Shown here piece by piece: positions 34,311 to 43,348 of a DNA stretch of 64,000 bases (position 1 is the first letter of the stretch; each line of letters begins with the position of its first letter). Origin of the DNA: GCA-2687515 sp002687515 (GTDB taxonomy: Bacteria > Pseudomonadota > Alphaproteobacteria > Rhodospirillales > UBA2165). A program made the position numbers and the translations under genes. Location: contig JASLNU010000077.1 of the NCBI GenBank assembly GCA_030745835.1, positions 1 through 64,000 of the forward strand, written 5' to 3'. The notes beneath the pieces are model-generated. The model searched no databases, was not told where the DNA came from, and saw only the letters and a list, made by a program, of their open reading frames with translations.

Positions 34311-36647
34311 ATGAACGAACGCATAGGAGACCCCGTCCGGCGCAAGGAAGACAAGCGCTTGATCACCGGCCAAGGCTGTTTCAGCGATGATTTCAACCAG
34401 CCCGGCCAGCTTTACGCCCAGGTCGTGCGCTCGCCGCACGCCCATGCCGCCATCCGCGGCATCGATACCGCCGATGCCGCCGCCCAGCCCGGCGTCGTCG
34501 CCGTCTTCACCGGCGCCGATTTAGAGGCCGACGGGCTCAAACCGATTCCCCACAACCCGGTGCCGACCTCGGGCCTGGATATCACGCTGGTCAACCGGGA
34601 CGGGTCGAAGATGGTTATCTGCCCCCATTTTGTCCTGACCACCGACCGTGTCCGTTATGTCGGCGAGTCGGTCGCCCTGGTCATTGCCGAAACGCTGGCC
34701 GCCGCCAAGGACGGCGCCGAGCGGGTTGCCGTCGATTACCAGCCCCTGCCCCCGGTCACGGTCACCAAGGACGCGGTCGAGGCGGACGCGCCGATACTTT
34801 ACGACGGCCATGATTCCAATCTCTGTATCGACGCCGATGTCGGCGACAGGCAAGCCGCCGAGGCCGCTTTCGCCGAGGCCGCGCACGTGGTCAAGTTCGA
34901 AACCTGGATCGGGCGCGTCACCGGCGTGCCGATGGAGCCGCGCGCCGCGGTCGGCGTTTATGACGAGGATACCGGGCGCTACACCCTCTATGCCGGCGGC
35001 GGCAGCATCGTCCGCCCGAAAATGGAACTGGCTCATATCCTTGGGATCGAGCCCGACATGGTGCGCGTGGTGGCGAAGGAGGTCGGCGGCAATTTCGGCA
35101 CCCGTAATTCCTTTTTCCCGGAATTCGCAATGATGCCCTGGGCGGCGAAAAAGCTGGGCCGCCCGGTGAAATGGACGGCCGAGCGTTCCGAATCCTTCCT
35201 CACCGATTACCAGGGCCGCGATCTGCATGTGGAAGCCGAATTGGCGCTCGACGAGGATGGCAATTTCCTGGGATTGCGCGGTTCCAACATCGGAAATATC
35301 GGCGCCCACACCATATCCCTGGTGCCGCTGACCAAGGGCGTCGAGATCATGACCGGCGTCTATCGCATTCCGGCGGCATATTTCCGGGCGCGCGGCGTGC
35401 ATTCCAACACGGCTCCGATCAATCCGTATCGCTCCGCCGGCCGGCCCGAGGTGATCTATGTCATCGAGCGGCTGGTCGATCTGGCGGCGCGCGAATGCGG
35501 CTTCGATGCGATCGAATTGCGCCGCCGCAACATGATCAAGCCCGACGAAATGCCCTATGCCAACGGCCTCGGCATGACCTACGATTCCGGCGCTTACGAG
35601 CAGGTGATGGACCAGGCCATCGGCCTTTCCGACCTGCCCGGTTTTGCGGCGCGTAAAGCGGCATCGGCGAAGCGCGGCCTCCATCGCGGCCTCGGCATCG
35701 CCGCCTATATGGAAACCTCCACCGGGGCGCCGCGCGAACGCACCGAGATGACCGTGCATCCCGAAGGCGGGATCGACGTCGTGATCGGCACCCTGTCCAG
35801 CGGCCAGGGCCATGAAACCAGCTTCGCCCAACTGATCACCGAATGGCTGGACGTGCCCATCGACGCGGTCAGCCTGATCACCGGCGACACCGACATCGTG
35901 GAGGTCGGCGGCGGCACCCATTCGGGCCGCTCGATGCGGCTTGCCAGCGTCGTCATCGGCATGGCCACCGAGGTGATCATCGAAAAAGGCAAGCACATCG
36001 CAAGCCACGTCCTGGAGGCATCCGAAACCGATATGGAATTCACCGATGGCCGCTTCGGCATCAAGGGCACCGACCGCTCCCTCGATATATTCGAGGTCGC
36101 CAAGGCGGCGATGGAGCGGCACGATTTGCCCGAGGATCTGCAAGGGCCGCTGACCGGCGAGGGCGATTTCACCCAGACCAAGCCGGCCTATCCCTTCGGC
36201 TGCCACATCTGCGAGGTCGAGGTCGACGCCGACACCGGCCAGGTCGAGATCGTCCGCTATGTCGGCGTCGACGACGTCGGGCGGGCCATCAATCCCCTGA
36301 TCCTGCACGGCCAGGCCCATGGCGGCATCGTCCAGGGCCTCGGCCAGGCGCTTTTGGAAAGCACCGCTTACGATGCCGAGACCGGGCAGATGCACGGCGG
36401 CTCGTTCATGGATTACGCGATGCCGCGGGCCGGCAACATGCCGTCCTTCATCGTCGAGATTTCCGAAGTGCCGACGCCGATCAACCCGCTCGGCATCCGC
36501 GCCGGCGGCGAGGGCGGCACGACGCCGGCCCTCGGCGTCTTGGTCAACGCTATTGTCGATGCCTTGGCCGAATTCGGCGTCCGCCACGTGGAAATGCCGA
36601 CGACGCCGGAAAAGGTCTGGCGCGCCATCCAAGTGGCGAGGGCATGA
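34311..36647 (+). CDS. Xanthine dehydrogenase family molybdopterin-binding subunit
   Basis: A 778-aa large (Moco) subunit of the xanthine dehydrogenase/aldehyde oxidase/CO dehydrogenase family. It begins IGDPVRRKEDKRLITGQGCFSDD, typical of CoxL-like proteins, and carries VRYVGESVALVIAET, the Moco contacts KEVGGNFGTRN and GTLSSGQGHETSFAQL, and the catalytic Glu region near the C-terminus (NPLGIRAGGEGGTTPALG). It is full length. Neither the 2Fe-2S small subunit nor the FAD medium subunit is encoded nearby, although these normally form one operon. The substrate is unknown; AYRSAGRPE-type loop residues read PINPYRSAGRPEV, the aldehyde-oxidase-like version rather than the CODH AYRCSFR loop. Confidence 0.92.
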   Translation: MNERIGDPVRRKEDKRLITGQGCFSDDFNQPGQLYAQVVRSPHAHAAIRGIDTADAAAQPGVVAVFTGADLEADGLKPIPHNPVPTSGLDITLVNRDGSKMVICPHFVLTTDRVRYVGESVALVIAETLAAAKDGAERVAVDYQPLPPVTVTKDAVEADAPILYDGHDSNLCIDADVGDRQAAEAAFAEAAHVVKFETWIGRVTGVPMEPRAAVGVYDEDTGRYTLYAGGGSIVRPKMELAHILGIEPDMVRVVAKEVGGNFGTRNSFFPEFAMMPWAAKKLGRPVKWTAERSESFLTDYQGRDLHVEAELALDEDGNFLGLRGSNIGNIGAHTISLVPLTKGVEIMTGVYRIPAAYFRARGVHSNTAPINPYRSAGRPEVIYVIERLVDLAARECGFDAIELRRRNMIKPDEMPYANGLGMTYDSGAYEQVMDQAIGLSDLPGFAARKAASAKRGLHRGLGIAAYMETSTGAPRERTEMTVHPEGGIDVVIGTLSSGQGHETSFAQLITEWLDVPIDAVSLITGDTDIVEVGGGTHSGRSMRLASVVIGMATEVIIEKGKHIASHVLEASETDMEFTDGRFGIKGTDRSLDIFEVAKAAMERHDLPEDLQGPLTGEGDFTQTKPAYPFGCHICEVEVDADTGQVEIVRYVGVDDVGRAINPLILHGQAHGGIVQGLGQALLESTAYDAETGQMHGGSFMDYAMPRAGNMPSFIVEISEVPTPINPLGIRAGGEGGTTPALGVLVNAIVDALAEFGVRHVEMPTTPEKVWRAIQVARA

Positions 36648-36736
36648 GCGGCGCGATGGGTCCAAACAAATTCACAGACTCGGGCCGCCGGTTGGTTTAC
36701 ATTTGAACCCGATAACCGTGAATCGGGGGAGCAAGC

Positions 36737-37822
36737 ATGCCGGATCAAACCGTAATCGAACCCTTGCACGGGTCGAGGCGCGGCGGCCAGGCGATTGAAA
36801 GCCTGTGGTACACGCGCTGCCCGGTGCCGACCGCCAGTTCGATCGCCATCGATCACGGCTGGCTGGACGCCGAATTCGCCGACGAAGGCATCACCATCTC
36901 GTCCTTGCGCGCATCCGAAGCGCGCGAAGTGCGCGAATCCCACTTTGATCACCGGCAAGCGGATTCCTTCCGCCAAGGCGGCAATATACCACCGATCTGG
37001 ACCCGCGCCGGCGGCGGCGACATGGCGCTCATCGGGCTTACCTGGGTGGAGGAATACCAGGCGGTGCTCGCCCTGCCCGAATCCGGGATCAAGAATGTGC
37101 GCGGGCTCAAGGGCCGGCGCATCGGGATTCCCAAGCGGGTCAATGACCAAATCGATTTTTTCCGTGCCATGTGCCTGCGCGGCGTGCTGACCGCGCTTGC
37201 CATCGAGGGGATGGACGAAAAAGATGTGGAACTGGTTTATCTTCCGGTCGAGGAGACCTATATCGGCGCCGACGCCGCCTCCCACAGCGGCACCCTTTGG
37301 GCCGGCGGCAACCGCGCCCGCCGTCAGAAGGCCGATAGCTTCGCCCTGATCAGGGGCGAGGTGGATGCCATTTATACGATTGGCGCGACGGGAGCCCATA
37401 TGGCGGCATCCCTCGGCGCGGTCGAAGTCGCCGAGTTCGGCTTTAACGCCGATCCGGCGATAAGCGGCGGCAACGAAACACCGGCGGCGCTGACGGTAAG
37501 CGGCGCGCTGTTGCGCGAACGCCCCGATCTGGTGGCGCGCTATATGAAGCAGTTGCTATTAGCGGCGCGCTGGGCCGAGGACAACCCGTGGGCCACGGCC
37601 GCAATCGTTGCCGCCGATGTCGGCGCCCCCCTGGAATGGGCCGGAGCGGCTTATGGTCCAGATTTCCACGCCAAGTTTGCGCCGGGCCTCGACGACGATT
37701 GGATCGCCGGCCTTAAGGCGCAAAAGGATTTCCTTTTGAAATGGGCCTTCATCGAAGGCGATTTCGATATCGACGATTGGATCGATTCGGGGCCCTTGGA
37801 AATGGCCCGCGCGATGCTTTGA
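36737..37822 (+). CDS. DszB-like desulfinase family protein
   Basis: A 361-aa protein with the SsuA-type periplasmic-binding fold but no signal peptide. Its N-terminal half matches 2-hydroxybiphenyl-2-sulfinate desulfinase DszB: Cys28 in YTRCPVPTA corresponds to DszB Cys27 (SNCPVPNA), His69 in ESHFDH to His60, and Arg79 in SFRQGGNIPP to Arg70 (TRFGGEIPP), with the same 10-residue His-Arg spacing. LKGRRIGIP, VDAIYTIGATGA and a late LLKWAF block also align. It may therefore hydrolyse a C-S bond in an aryl sulfinate or related compound. GGGGGAG precedes the start. No DszA or DszC mono-oxygenase gene is in the window. A generic ABC binding protein is the alternative, but the missing leader argues against it. 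Confidence 0.75.
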   Translation: MPDQTVIEPLHGSRRGGQAIESLWYTRCPVPTASSIAIDHGWLDAEFADEGITISSLRASEAREVRESHFDHRQADSFRQGGNIPPIWTRAGGGDMALIGLTWVEEYQAVLALPESGIKNVRGLKGRRIGIPKRVNDQIDFFRAMCLRGVLTALAIEGMDEKDVELVYLPVEETYIGADAASHSGTLWAGGNRARRQKADSFALIRGEVDAIYTIGATGAHMAASLGAVEVAEFGFNADPAISGGNETPAALTVSGALLRERPDLVARYMKQLLLAARWAEDNPWATAAIVAADVGAPLEWAGAAYGPDFHAKFAPGLDDDWIAGLKAQKDFLLKWAFIEGDFDIDDWIDSGPLEMARAML

Positions 37823-37897
37823 GCGGCGCGCTTGGAGGCGGTTTCCGCCGCGGCTTAGGCGCCGGGCAGCGAAGAGTATTGATACGGCGGAGGAACC

Positions 37898-39246
37898 ATG
37901 GCAGGCGGTAAAGGTCCGGTGAGCAAGCCGAGGCGCACTGTCATCATGGGTGCGGCGGGGCGCGATTTCCATAATTTCAACATGGTCTATCGCGGCGATC
38001 CTGGCGCCGAGGTGCTGGCCTTCACGGCGGCGCAAATCCCCGGTATCGAGGGCCGCCGCTACCCGCCCGAGCTTGCCGGCCCGCTCTACCCCGATGGCAT
38101 CCCGATCATCGAGGAAGCCGGCCTGACCGATTTCTGCGGCGCGCACGGGGTCAGCGAGATTGTCTTCGCCTATTCCGATGTCGAGTACGCCACCGTCATG
38201 CATCATGCCTCGCGGGCGCTCGCCGCCGGCGCCGACTTCATCCAGTTGGGTCCGGCGCGCACGATGATCGATGCGGCCAAGCCGGTGATCGCGGTATCGG
38301 CGATCCGCACCGGCTGCGGCAAGTCGCAGACCACCCGGCACCTGTCCAGGTTCCTGCGCGGCCGCGGCCTCGGGGTCGCCGTCATCCGCCATCCCATGCC
38401 CTATGGAGATCTCGCCGCCCAGGCGGTGCAGCGCTTCGCCAGCCTCCATGACCTGGCGGCGGCGGACTGCACCATCGAAGAGCGCGAGGAGTACGAACCC
38501 CACATCGCCGAGGGGACGCTGGTTTTTGCCGGCGTCGATTACCAAACCATCGGCGAAGCGGCCGCCAAGGAGGCCGATATCCTGCTCTGGGACGGCGGCA
38601 ACAACGATTTTCCGTTCTACCGGCCGGACCTGCATATCGTGCTCGCCGACGCCCTGCGCCCGGGCCAGGAAACCACCCACCATCCCGGCGAGGCGGTGTT
38701 GCGCATGGCCGATATCGCGGTCATCGCCAAGTCCGACGCCGCCGAAGCCGGCGCCATCGATGAGGTAACGCGCAATATCCGCGCCATTGTCCCCGATGTG
38801 CCGCTGGTCCATGCCGCATCGCCGGTGGTGCTGGATGACGCCGGCGCGGTTCATGGCAGGCGCGCCCTGGTGGTCGAGGACGGCCGACCCTGACCCATGG
38901 CGGCATGGCCCATGGCGCCGGGCTCATCGCGGCGCGCGAGGCCGGCGCCGGGGCCATCGTCGATCCCCGGAGTTCGGCGGCGCCGGCCATCGCCGAGGTC
39001 TATGAACGCTATCCCCATCTGGGGCCGGTGCTGCCTGCGGTCGGCTACGGCGCGGCGCAGGTGGCGGCGCTCGAGGCAACCATCGATGCCGCCGATGCCG
39101 AGGTGGTCGTCGCCGCGACGCCGATCGACCTGGCCCGCCTGATCGATGTCGGGAAGCCGATCATCCGGGCGCGCTATGCCTATGCCGATATCGATGCCCC
39201 CACCCTCACCGGCCTGGTCGGCGCGTTTCTGGATGGTATGAATTAA
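37898..39246 (+). pseudogene. Cyclic 2,3-diphosphoglycerate synthetase-like P-loop protein, frameshifted
   Basis: The first frame (37898-38893) reads MAGGKGPVSKPRRTVIMGAA, then a Walker A-like AIRTGCGKSQTTRHL (residues ~135-149), VRHPMPYGDL-like VIRHPMPYGDLAAQ and VVEDG, then stops. The continuation lies one frame away: PTLTHGGMAHGAGLIAAREA onward to 39246, ending LVGAFLDGMN. The two join at about 38884, where one C appears to be missing in GGCCGACC; inserting it restores an uninterrupted ~449-aa reading frame of the cDPGS/DUF1611-like family. GGAGG lies before the start. It could be a sequencing error or a real mutation. Bacterial members have uncertain function. Confidence 0.8.
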
Positions 39247-39322
39247 TACCAAGGCGCGGTCTTTCGAAGCGGCTTCGTTGCTGGTAAAAGCGCCGAAACC
39301 AAGCCAGGGAAGGAAGCCACCC

Positions 39323-40405
39323 ATGTTCTATCGATGCGCCCCCCATGCCCCCGCCACCGATCACGGCCACGGCATCCAAGTCGGCCAGGGCAAGAAGCAT
39401 TTTACCGTCGACATCCATTGCCACGTGGCGGTGCCGGCGGCCGACGCCGCCCTCGAAGGCGCCGAGCCGTCGCAAAGGCAGAAAGCCAATGCCGAGCGCA
39501 ACCCGCTGACCGCCGAGATCAACGCCCGCCAGGCCGAAAGCATCGCCGCCAACCTGACCGACCCCAAGGTGCGCCTCAAAGACATGGACCGCGACGGCAT
39601 CGACGTGCAGGCCATATCGCCATCGCCGTTCCATTACAATTACGGCTATCCGGCGGACGCGACCCGGGAATCGTGCCGCATCATCAATGACCGGGTGGCC
39701 GAAATCGTGGCTGCGCACCCGGACCGCTTCGTCGGCATGGGCACGGTGCCGTTGCAGGACGCCGGCATGGCGGTCGCCGAAATGAACCGCTGCATCGATG
39801 ATCTCGGCCTCAAGGGGATCGAGATTTCGACCAATGTCGACGGCAAGGAACTGACCCGCGCCGGCCTCGAAAGCTTTTTCGCCCGCGCCGAGGAAACCGG
39901 CACCCTGATCTTCATGCACCCGATCGGCACCAGCTTCACCGAACGCATGGACGACCATTATTTCCGCAACCTGATCGGCCATCCCCTGGAAAGCGCGCTG
40001 GCCGTCGGGCATCTGGTCTTCGACGGCTATCTCGACCGCTATCCCGGCCTTAAAATCTGCATCGCCCATGGCGGCGGCTATATCCCTTCCTATTGGGGCC
40101 GCTTCGATCACCCCTGGGAGCGGCGCGATGATTGCCGCGTAAATATCGGCACGACGCCGATGGAGCATGTGAAGAAGCTCTATTTCGACACTGTCGTCTT
40201 CAACGAGCCGCAGCTGCGCCACCTTATCGAGGTCTGGGGGCCCGATCACATCGTCATGGGCACCGACTATCCGTTCGACATGGCCCAGCCCGATCCGGTC
40301 GGCCACGTCGATTCGGTCCAGGGCCTGAGCGACGCCGACAAGGCCCGGGTCATGGGCGGCAACGCCGCGAAGCTGCTCGGCATCGAAGTTCCGGCGGCGG
40401 CATAA
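39323..40405 (+). CDS. ACMSD-like amidohydrolase/decarboxylase
   Basis: A 360-aa TIM-barrel metalloenzyme of the aminocarboxymuconate-semialdehyde decarboxylase subfamily (amidohydrolase_2). The metal motif is VDIHCHVAVPAA, the second His is in FMHPIGTSF, the third His in IAHGGGYIPSYWGR, and the Asp in HIVMGTDYPFDMA. Such enzymes carry out non-oxidative decarboxylation or hydrolysis of aromatic or dicarboxylic compounds. The start at 39323 follows GGGAAGGAAG; upstream codons in frame are unsupported. It lies ~75 bp after the frameshifted P-loop gene on the same strand. The substrate is not known. Confidence 0.9.
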   Translation: MFYRCAPHAPATDHGHGIQVGQGKKHFTVDIHCHVAVPAADAALEGAEPSQRQKANAERNPLTAEINARQAESIAANLTDPKVRLKDMDRDGIDVQAISPSPFHYNYGYPADATRESCRIINDRVAEIVAAHPDRFVGMGTVPLQDAGMAVAEMNRCIDDLGLKGIEISTNVDGKELTRAGLESFFARAEETGTLIFMHPIGTSFTERMDDHYFRNLIGHPLESALAVGHLVFDGYLDRYPGLKICIAHGGGYIPSYWGRFDHPWERRDDCRVNIGTTPMEHVKKLYFDTVVFNEPQLRHLIEVWGPDHIVMGTDYPFDMAQPDPVGHVDSVQGLSDADKARVMGGNAAKLLGIEVPAAA

Positions 40406-40421
40406 GGGCGGCCATCGGGAA

Positions 40422-41408
40422 TCAAGGTATCAATAGCGTCGAGCCGGTGGTCTTGCGCGCCGCCGCGTCGCGGTGCGCCTTGGCGGCCTCGCGCAACGGG
40501 TAGGTCTGCCCGATGCGGACCTTCACGGCGCCTGACTTGATCATCCGGAACAGGTGCCGGGCGCTGGCTTTGCGCACCTCGTGGCTGGTCATGTAATTGA
40601 GGCCGGCGGCGCGCGTAAAATAAGCCGATTTCTGCGTTCCCTCTCGGGCCAGATCCAACGGCGGCGGCGTTCCAGACGCGCTGCCGAAATTGACGACCAG
40701 GCCACGCCGCCGGACACTGTCCAGCGACGATTGCCACAGATCCTTGCCGATCGAATCGTAGACCACATCGACGCCGACCCCCTTGGTGATGCGCATCACC
40801 GCATCGGTTAGGTCCTGCGGTTTCTTGACGACGATCGGATGTTTACAGCCGTGGCGCCTGGCGAGGCGTGCTTTTTCCTCGGTACCGACGGCACCGATGA
40901 CGGTGGCGCCGACCGCCTTGGCCCACTGGCAGGCGATCAACCCGACGCCGCCGGCGGCCGCATGAAAGACGATGGTTTCGCCCTTTTTCAGCTTGTGCGT
41001 TTGGTTGAACAGAAATTGCACCGTACATCCCTTGGAAATCGCGGCGGCGGCGGTTCGCTCGTCGATATAGGCGGGCAGTTTGATCAACGCGGCGGCGGAA
41101 ATCAGCCTCGCCTCGGCGTAAGAGCCTTGCGGTCCGCCGCCGGCATAGCCGACGCGGGTCCCTGGCTTCAAACCCTTGACCCGGCGCCCGACCGCCTCGA
41201 TGACGCCGGCGCCTTCGACGCCCAATCCGGCGGGCAGGCCGGGGAGCGGATAAAGGCCGCTCCGGAAATAGGTCTCGACCATGTTGAAGCCGATCGCCGT
41301 GTGGCGCAGCAACACTTCACCCGGGCCGGGATCGGCAAGCTCAACCTGTTCCCACTTCATCACCGACGGCGCGCCAGTCTTATAAATACGGAATGCATGG
41401 GTCTTCAC
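40422..41408 (-). CDS. NADPH:quinone oxidoreductase (zeta-crystallin-like MDR)
   Basis: A 328-aa zinc-free medium-chain dehydrogenase/reductase. Features are the GroES-like N-terminal domain (PGEVLLRHTAIGFNMVETYFRSG), GVEGAGVIEAVG, and the nucleotide site AAAGGVGLIACQWAKAVGATV, followed by the NADPH-favouring region. VYDSIGKDLWQSSLDSVRRRG is typical of quinone oxidoreductases of the QOR type. It probably reduces quinones or enones by one or two electrons using NADPH. It is convergent with the amidohydrolase (16 bp between 3' ends) and has its own upstream region with a long repeat. Confidence 0.92.
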   Translation of the reverse strand: MKTHAFRIYKTGAPSVMKWEQVELADPGPGEVLLRHTAIGFNMVETYFRSGLYPLPGLPAGLGVEGAGVIEAVGRRVKGLKPGTRVGYAGGGPQGSYAEARLISAAALIKLPAYIDERTAAAAISKGCTVQFLFNQTHKLKKGETIVFHAAAGGVGLIACQWAKAVGATVIGAVGTEEKARLARRHGCKHPIVVKKPQDLTDAVMRITKGVGVDVVYDSIGKDLWQSSLDSVRRRGLVVNFGSASGTPPPLDLAREGTQKSAYFTRAAGLNYMTSHEVRKASARHLFRMIKSGAVKVRIGQTYPLREAAKAHRDAAARKTTGSTLLIP

Positions 41409-41556
41409 GGGGCTCTCCTCACTAATATTTGATTCTGATTGCGGCGATCATAAATCGAAACATTCCTCGAGGCCACAATCGGGGTTTTCGATTGCCGGGG
41501 CTGATGATGCGCGAACCTGTCCCCCGCCGAAGCCATGTGCGAAGCGCATGGCTTGG

Positions 41557-41630
41557 TGCGACATATTTCGCCGTAACGGGCATAGGCATCATTGGCTTTT
41601 ATAGGCATTTGTTGGCTTTTCCGGGCATTT
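41557..41630. repeat. 75-nt dispersed repeat, copy 2
   Basis: Starts TGCGACATATTTCGCC and ends CCGGGCATTT. It aligns end to end with 22305-22379. TTTATAGGCATTTGT is the best-conserved internal block. Confidence 0.75.
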
Positions 41631-41654
41631 GAAGCAGAGAGACAGCGGACCGTG

Positions 41655-41684
41655 GTAGGGGCCGGGTTTGAAACCCGCCCCTAC
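41655..41684. repeat. GTAGGGGC hairpin repeat
   Basis: GTAGGGGCCGGGTTT pairs with AAACCCGCCCCTAC across one unpaired G, leaving one bulged C. From memory this GTAGGGGCGGGTTT palindrome is common as an intergenic repeat in many proteobacterial genomes. Confidence 0.7.
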
Positions 41685-41896
41685 GGCCAGCCGGCAAGCG
41701 CGCCATCGAAACCGGCCCATTCACGATCTCAAATCAGCGTTTTACAGTATAGAACATATAGCGAACAAATGCAAGAAAAAACCGGCCTTTCCGGTGCGCC
41801 CGCAAGGTGCCTTGCGGAGCCCGAGGCAAGATGGCGTAATAGGCGCGCGAATCTAGAAGCATGGCGGGGGGAGGCCCCAAGGAATAAAGGCATCCG

Positions 41897-43042
41897 ATGT
41901 TCGACATCGACCAGGAGCAGCGCCGCGGCGCCGCCTACGAGGCCGCGCGCGGGCGCTATAACACGACCACCGAACTGATTGCCGATGCGCAAAAGCGGCT
42001 CGGCGACCAGCGCTGGGACTATATCGCCGGCGGCACCGAATCCGAAGCCTCGCTGAAGCGCAACCGGATGGGCATCGACAGCCTGGCCCTGCGCCCGCGG
42101 GTCATGCGCAATGTCTTGAATACCGATACCAGTCGCGAATTTTTGGGCCGCCGCCAGCGCCTGCCGCTGTTCCTGGCGCCGGTCGGCGGGCTGCACACCA
42201 TCTGCGACGGCGGCGCCGCATTGCCGGCGCGGGCGGCGCGCGAATTCGGTGTCGATTTCATGCAATCCAGCGTCACCGAACCGGGCATGCAGGAGGTCAG
42301 CGCCGAAGCGGGCGATCATTGGCTGTTCCAGCTCTATGTGTTCGGCGATTTCAACTGGATCCGGGATTATATGCTGCGCAGCATCGATCTCGGCGTCAAG
42401 GGATTTTGCGTCACCGTCGATAGCGATCATTACAGCCGCCGCGAACGCAACCTGATCCGACATCTAGACGCCCGCGCCGACAACCCGCGCGGCCGCGGCG
42501 ATCCCAAATGGCGCCAGCAATTCGACTGGGATGTGTTCGACAAGATGCGCCAGGTTTCCGACATACCGCTGATGCTGAAGGGCATCATGCGCCCCGAAGA
42601 CGCCGAACTGTGCACCCAGCACGGCGTCGATGTGGTCTACATCTCCAACCATGGCGGGCGCCAGTTGGACCACGGCCTCGGCAGCATCGAGGTGTTGCCC
42701 GAAATCGTCGAGGCGGTGGCCGGGCGCGCCCGTGTCGTCATCGACGGCGGCTTCCTGCGCGGCACCGATATCCTGAAGGCACTGATCCTCGGCGCCGACA
42801 TGGTGGCGCTGGGCAAATTGCAGGCGATCGCCGTCGGCGCCGCCGGCGAAGCCGGCGTCCACCGCATGCTGGAAATCCTGGAAGAAGAAATCAGCATCGA
42901 CATGAAACTCTTGGGCGTCAACAAACTGGACGATCTCGACGCCAGTTACCTGACCAATGCCCAGCCCACCGAAGCCCCTTCGGTCTTCTCCACCTTCCCG
43001 CTGCTGCGCTATTGGGGGATGCGGGAGAAGGGGGAGTTGTAG
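41897..43042 (+). CDS. FMN-dependent alpha-hydroxy-acid dehydrogenase (L-lactate dehydrogenase-like)
   Basis: A 381-aa TIM-barrel flavoprotein of the lactate dehydrogenase/glycolate oxidase/mandelate dehydrogenase family. The active-site signature is YISNHGGRQLDHG, with catalytic His252 and Arg255. The FMN-phosphate loop is VVIDGGFLRGTDILKALILGAD. SVTEPGMQEVSAEAGDHWLFQLYV and MLKGIMRPEDAE match the central barrel strands; the latter supplies the FMN lysine. It is 381 aa, with a normal barrel and no cytochrome or membrane-anchor extension. Its 3' end is followed within six bases by a run of palindromic elements. Confidence 0.92.
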   Translation: MFDIDQEQRRGAAYEAARGRYNTTTELIADAQKRLGDQRWDYIAGGTESEASLKRNRMGIDSLALRPRVMRNVLNTDTSREFLGRRQRLPLFLAPVGGLHTICDGGAALPARAAREFGVDFMQSSVTEPGMQEVSAEAGDHWLFQLYVFGDFNWIRDYMLRSIDLGVKGFCVTVDSDHYSRRERNLIRHLDARADNPRGRGDPKWRQQFDWDVFDKMRQVSDIPLMLKGIMRPEDAELCTQHGVDVVYISNHGGRQLDHGLGSIEVLPEIVEAVAGRARVVIDGGFLRGTDILKALILGADMVALGKLQAIAVGAAGEAGVHRMLEILEEEISIDMKLLGVNKLDDLDASYLTNAQPTEAPSVFSTFPLLRYWGMREKGEL

Positions 43043-43047
43043 GCACA

Positions 43048-43082
43048 GCCCGCCTGGGGATGGCCGGGTCGGCCAGACGGGC
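43048..43082 (+). repeat. 35-nt palindromic element, copy E
   Basis: Arms GCCCGCCT (43048-43055) and AGACGGGC (43075-43082) pair with one mismatch. The core is GGGGAT-GGCC-GGGTC-GGCC, identical to copy D. The tail GTCGATCTTGGCACCTGTT is identical to that of copy A. Confidence 0.85.
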
Positions 43083-43152
43083 GTCGATCTTGGCACCTGT
43101 TTATATTTTAGCCACCAACAGCCGCGCGGGCGGGGGATGGCCCACGGGAACA

Positions 43153-43187
43153 GGCCAATCGGGGTTGGCATGGTTGGCCGATTGGCC
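43153..43187 (+). repeat. 35-nt palindromic element, copy F
   Basis: Arms GGCCAATC (43153-43160) and GATTGGCC (43180-43187) pair perfectly. The core is GGGGTT-GGCA-TGGTT-GGCC. The stem sequence is unrelated to that of copies A, D and E but equals that of copy G. Confidence 0.85.
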
Positions 43188-43348
43188 GTCCGGCATGGCA
43201 CTTGTCCAAATTTTGGCGGCCCAATATCCGTCCGCGCTCCGATGTGGCGCTCCGCTTATTTGCGAAAGGCGTGGCCGGAGCATCTCTCTCCGAATCATCG
43301 GGACGGCCGATTGGCCAACCGGACCATCCAGTCGCGAATCTCCGGGGC

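Larger units (their letters stand above)
41409..41896. other. Intergenic region with repeats
   Basis: A 488-bp gap between divergent genes. It holds a small inverted repeat AAGCCATG/CATGGCTT (~41530-41554), the second copy of the 75-nt repeat (41557-41630) and a GTAGGGGC hairpin (41655-41684). The + strand frame through 41592-41978 has no family resemblance. Confidence 0.6.

Noticed and set aside
34521..36665. 714-codon frame opposite the molybdenum hydroxylase gene
   Set aside because: Antisense shadow; the sense strand encodes a full XDH-family subunit.
36737..37822. Assignment as a taurine/sulfonate ABC binding protein
   Set aside because: There is no signal peptide, no adjacent permease or ATPase, and DszB catalytic residues are conserved at the right spacing.
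38870..38905. Programmed ribosomal frameshift in the cDPGS-like gene
   Set aside because: No slippery heptamer or pseudoknot is evident at the break; a single missing C explains it more simply.
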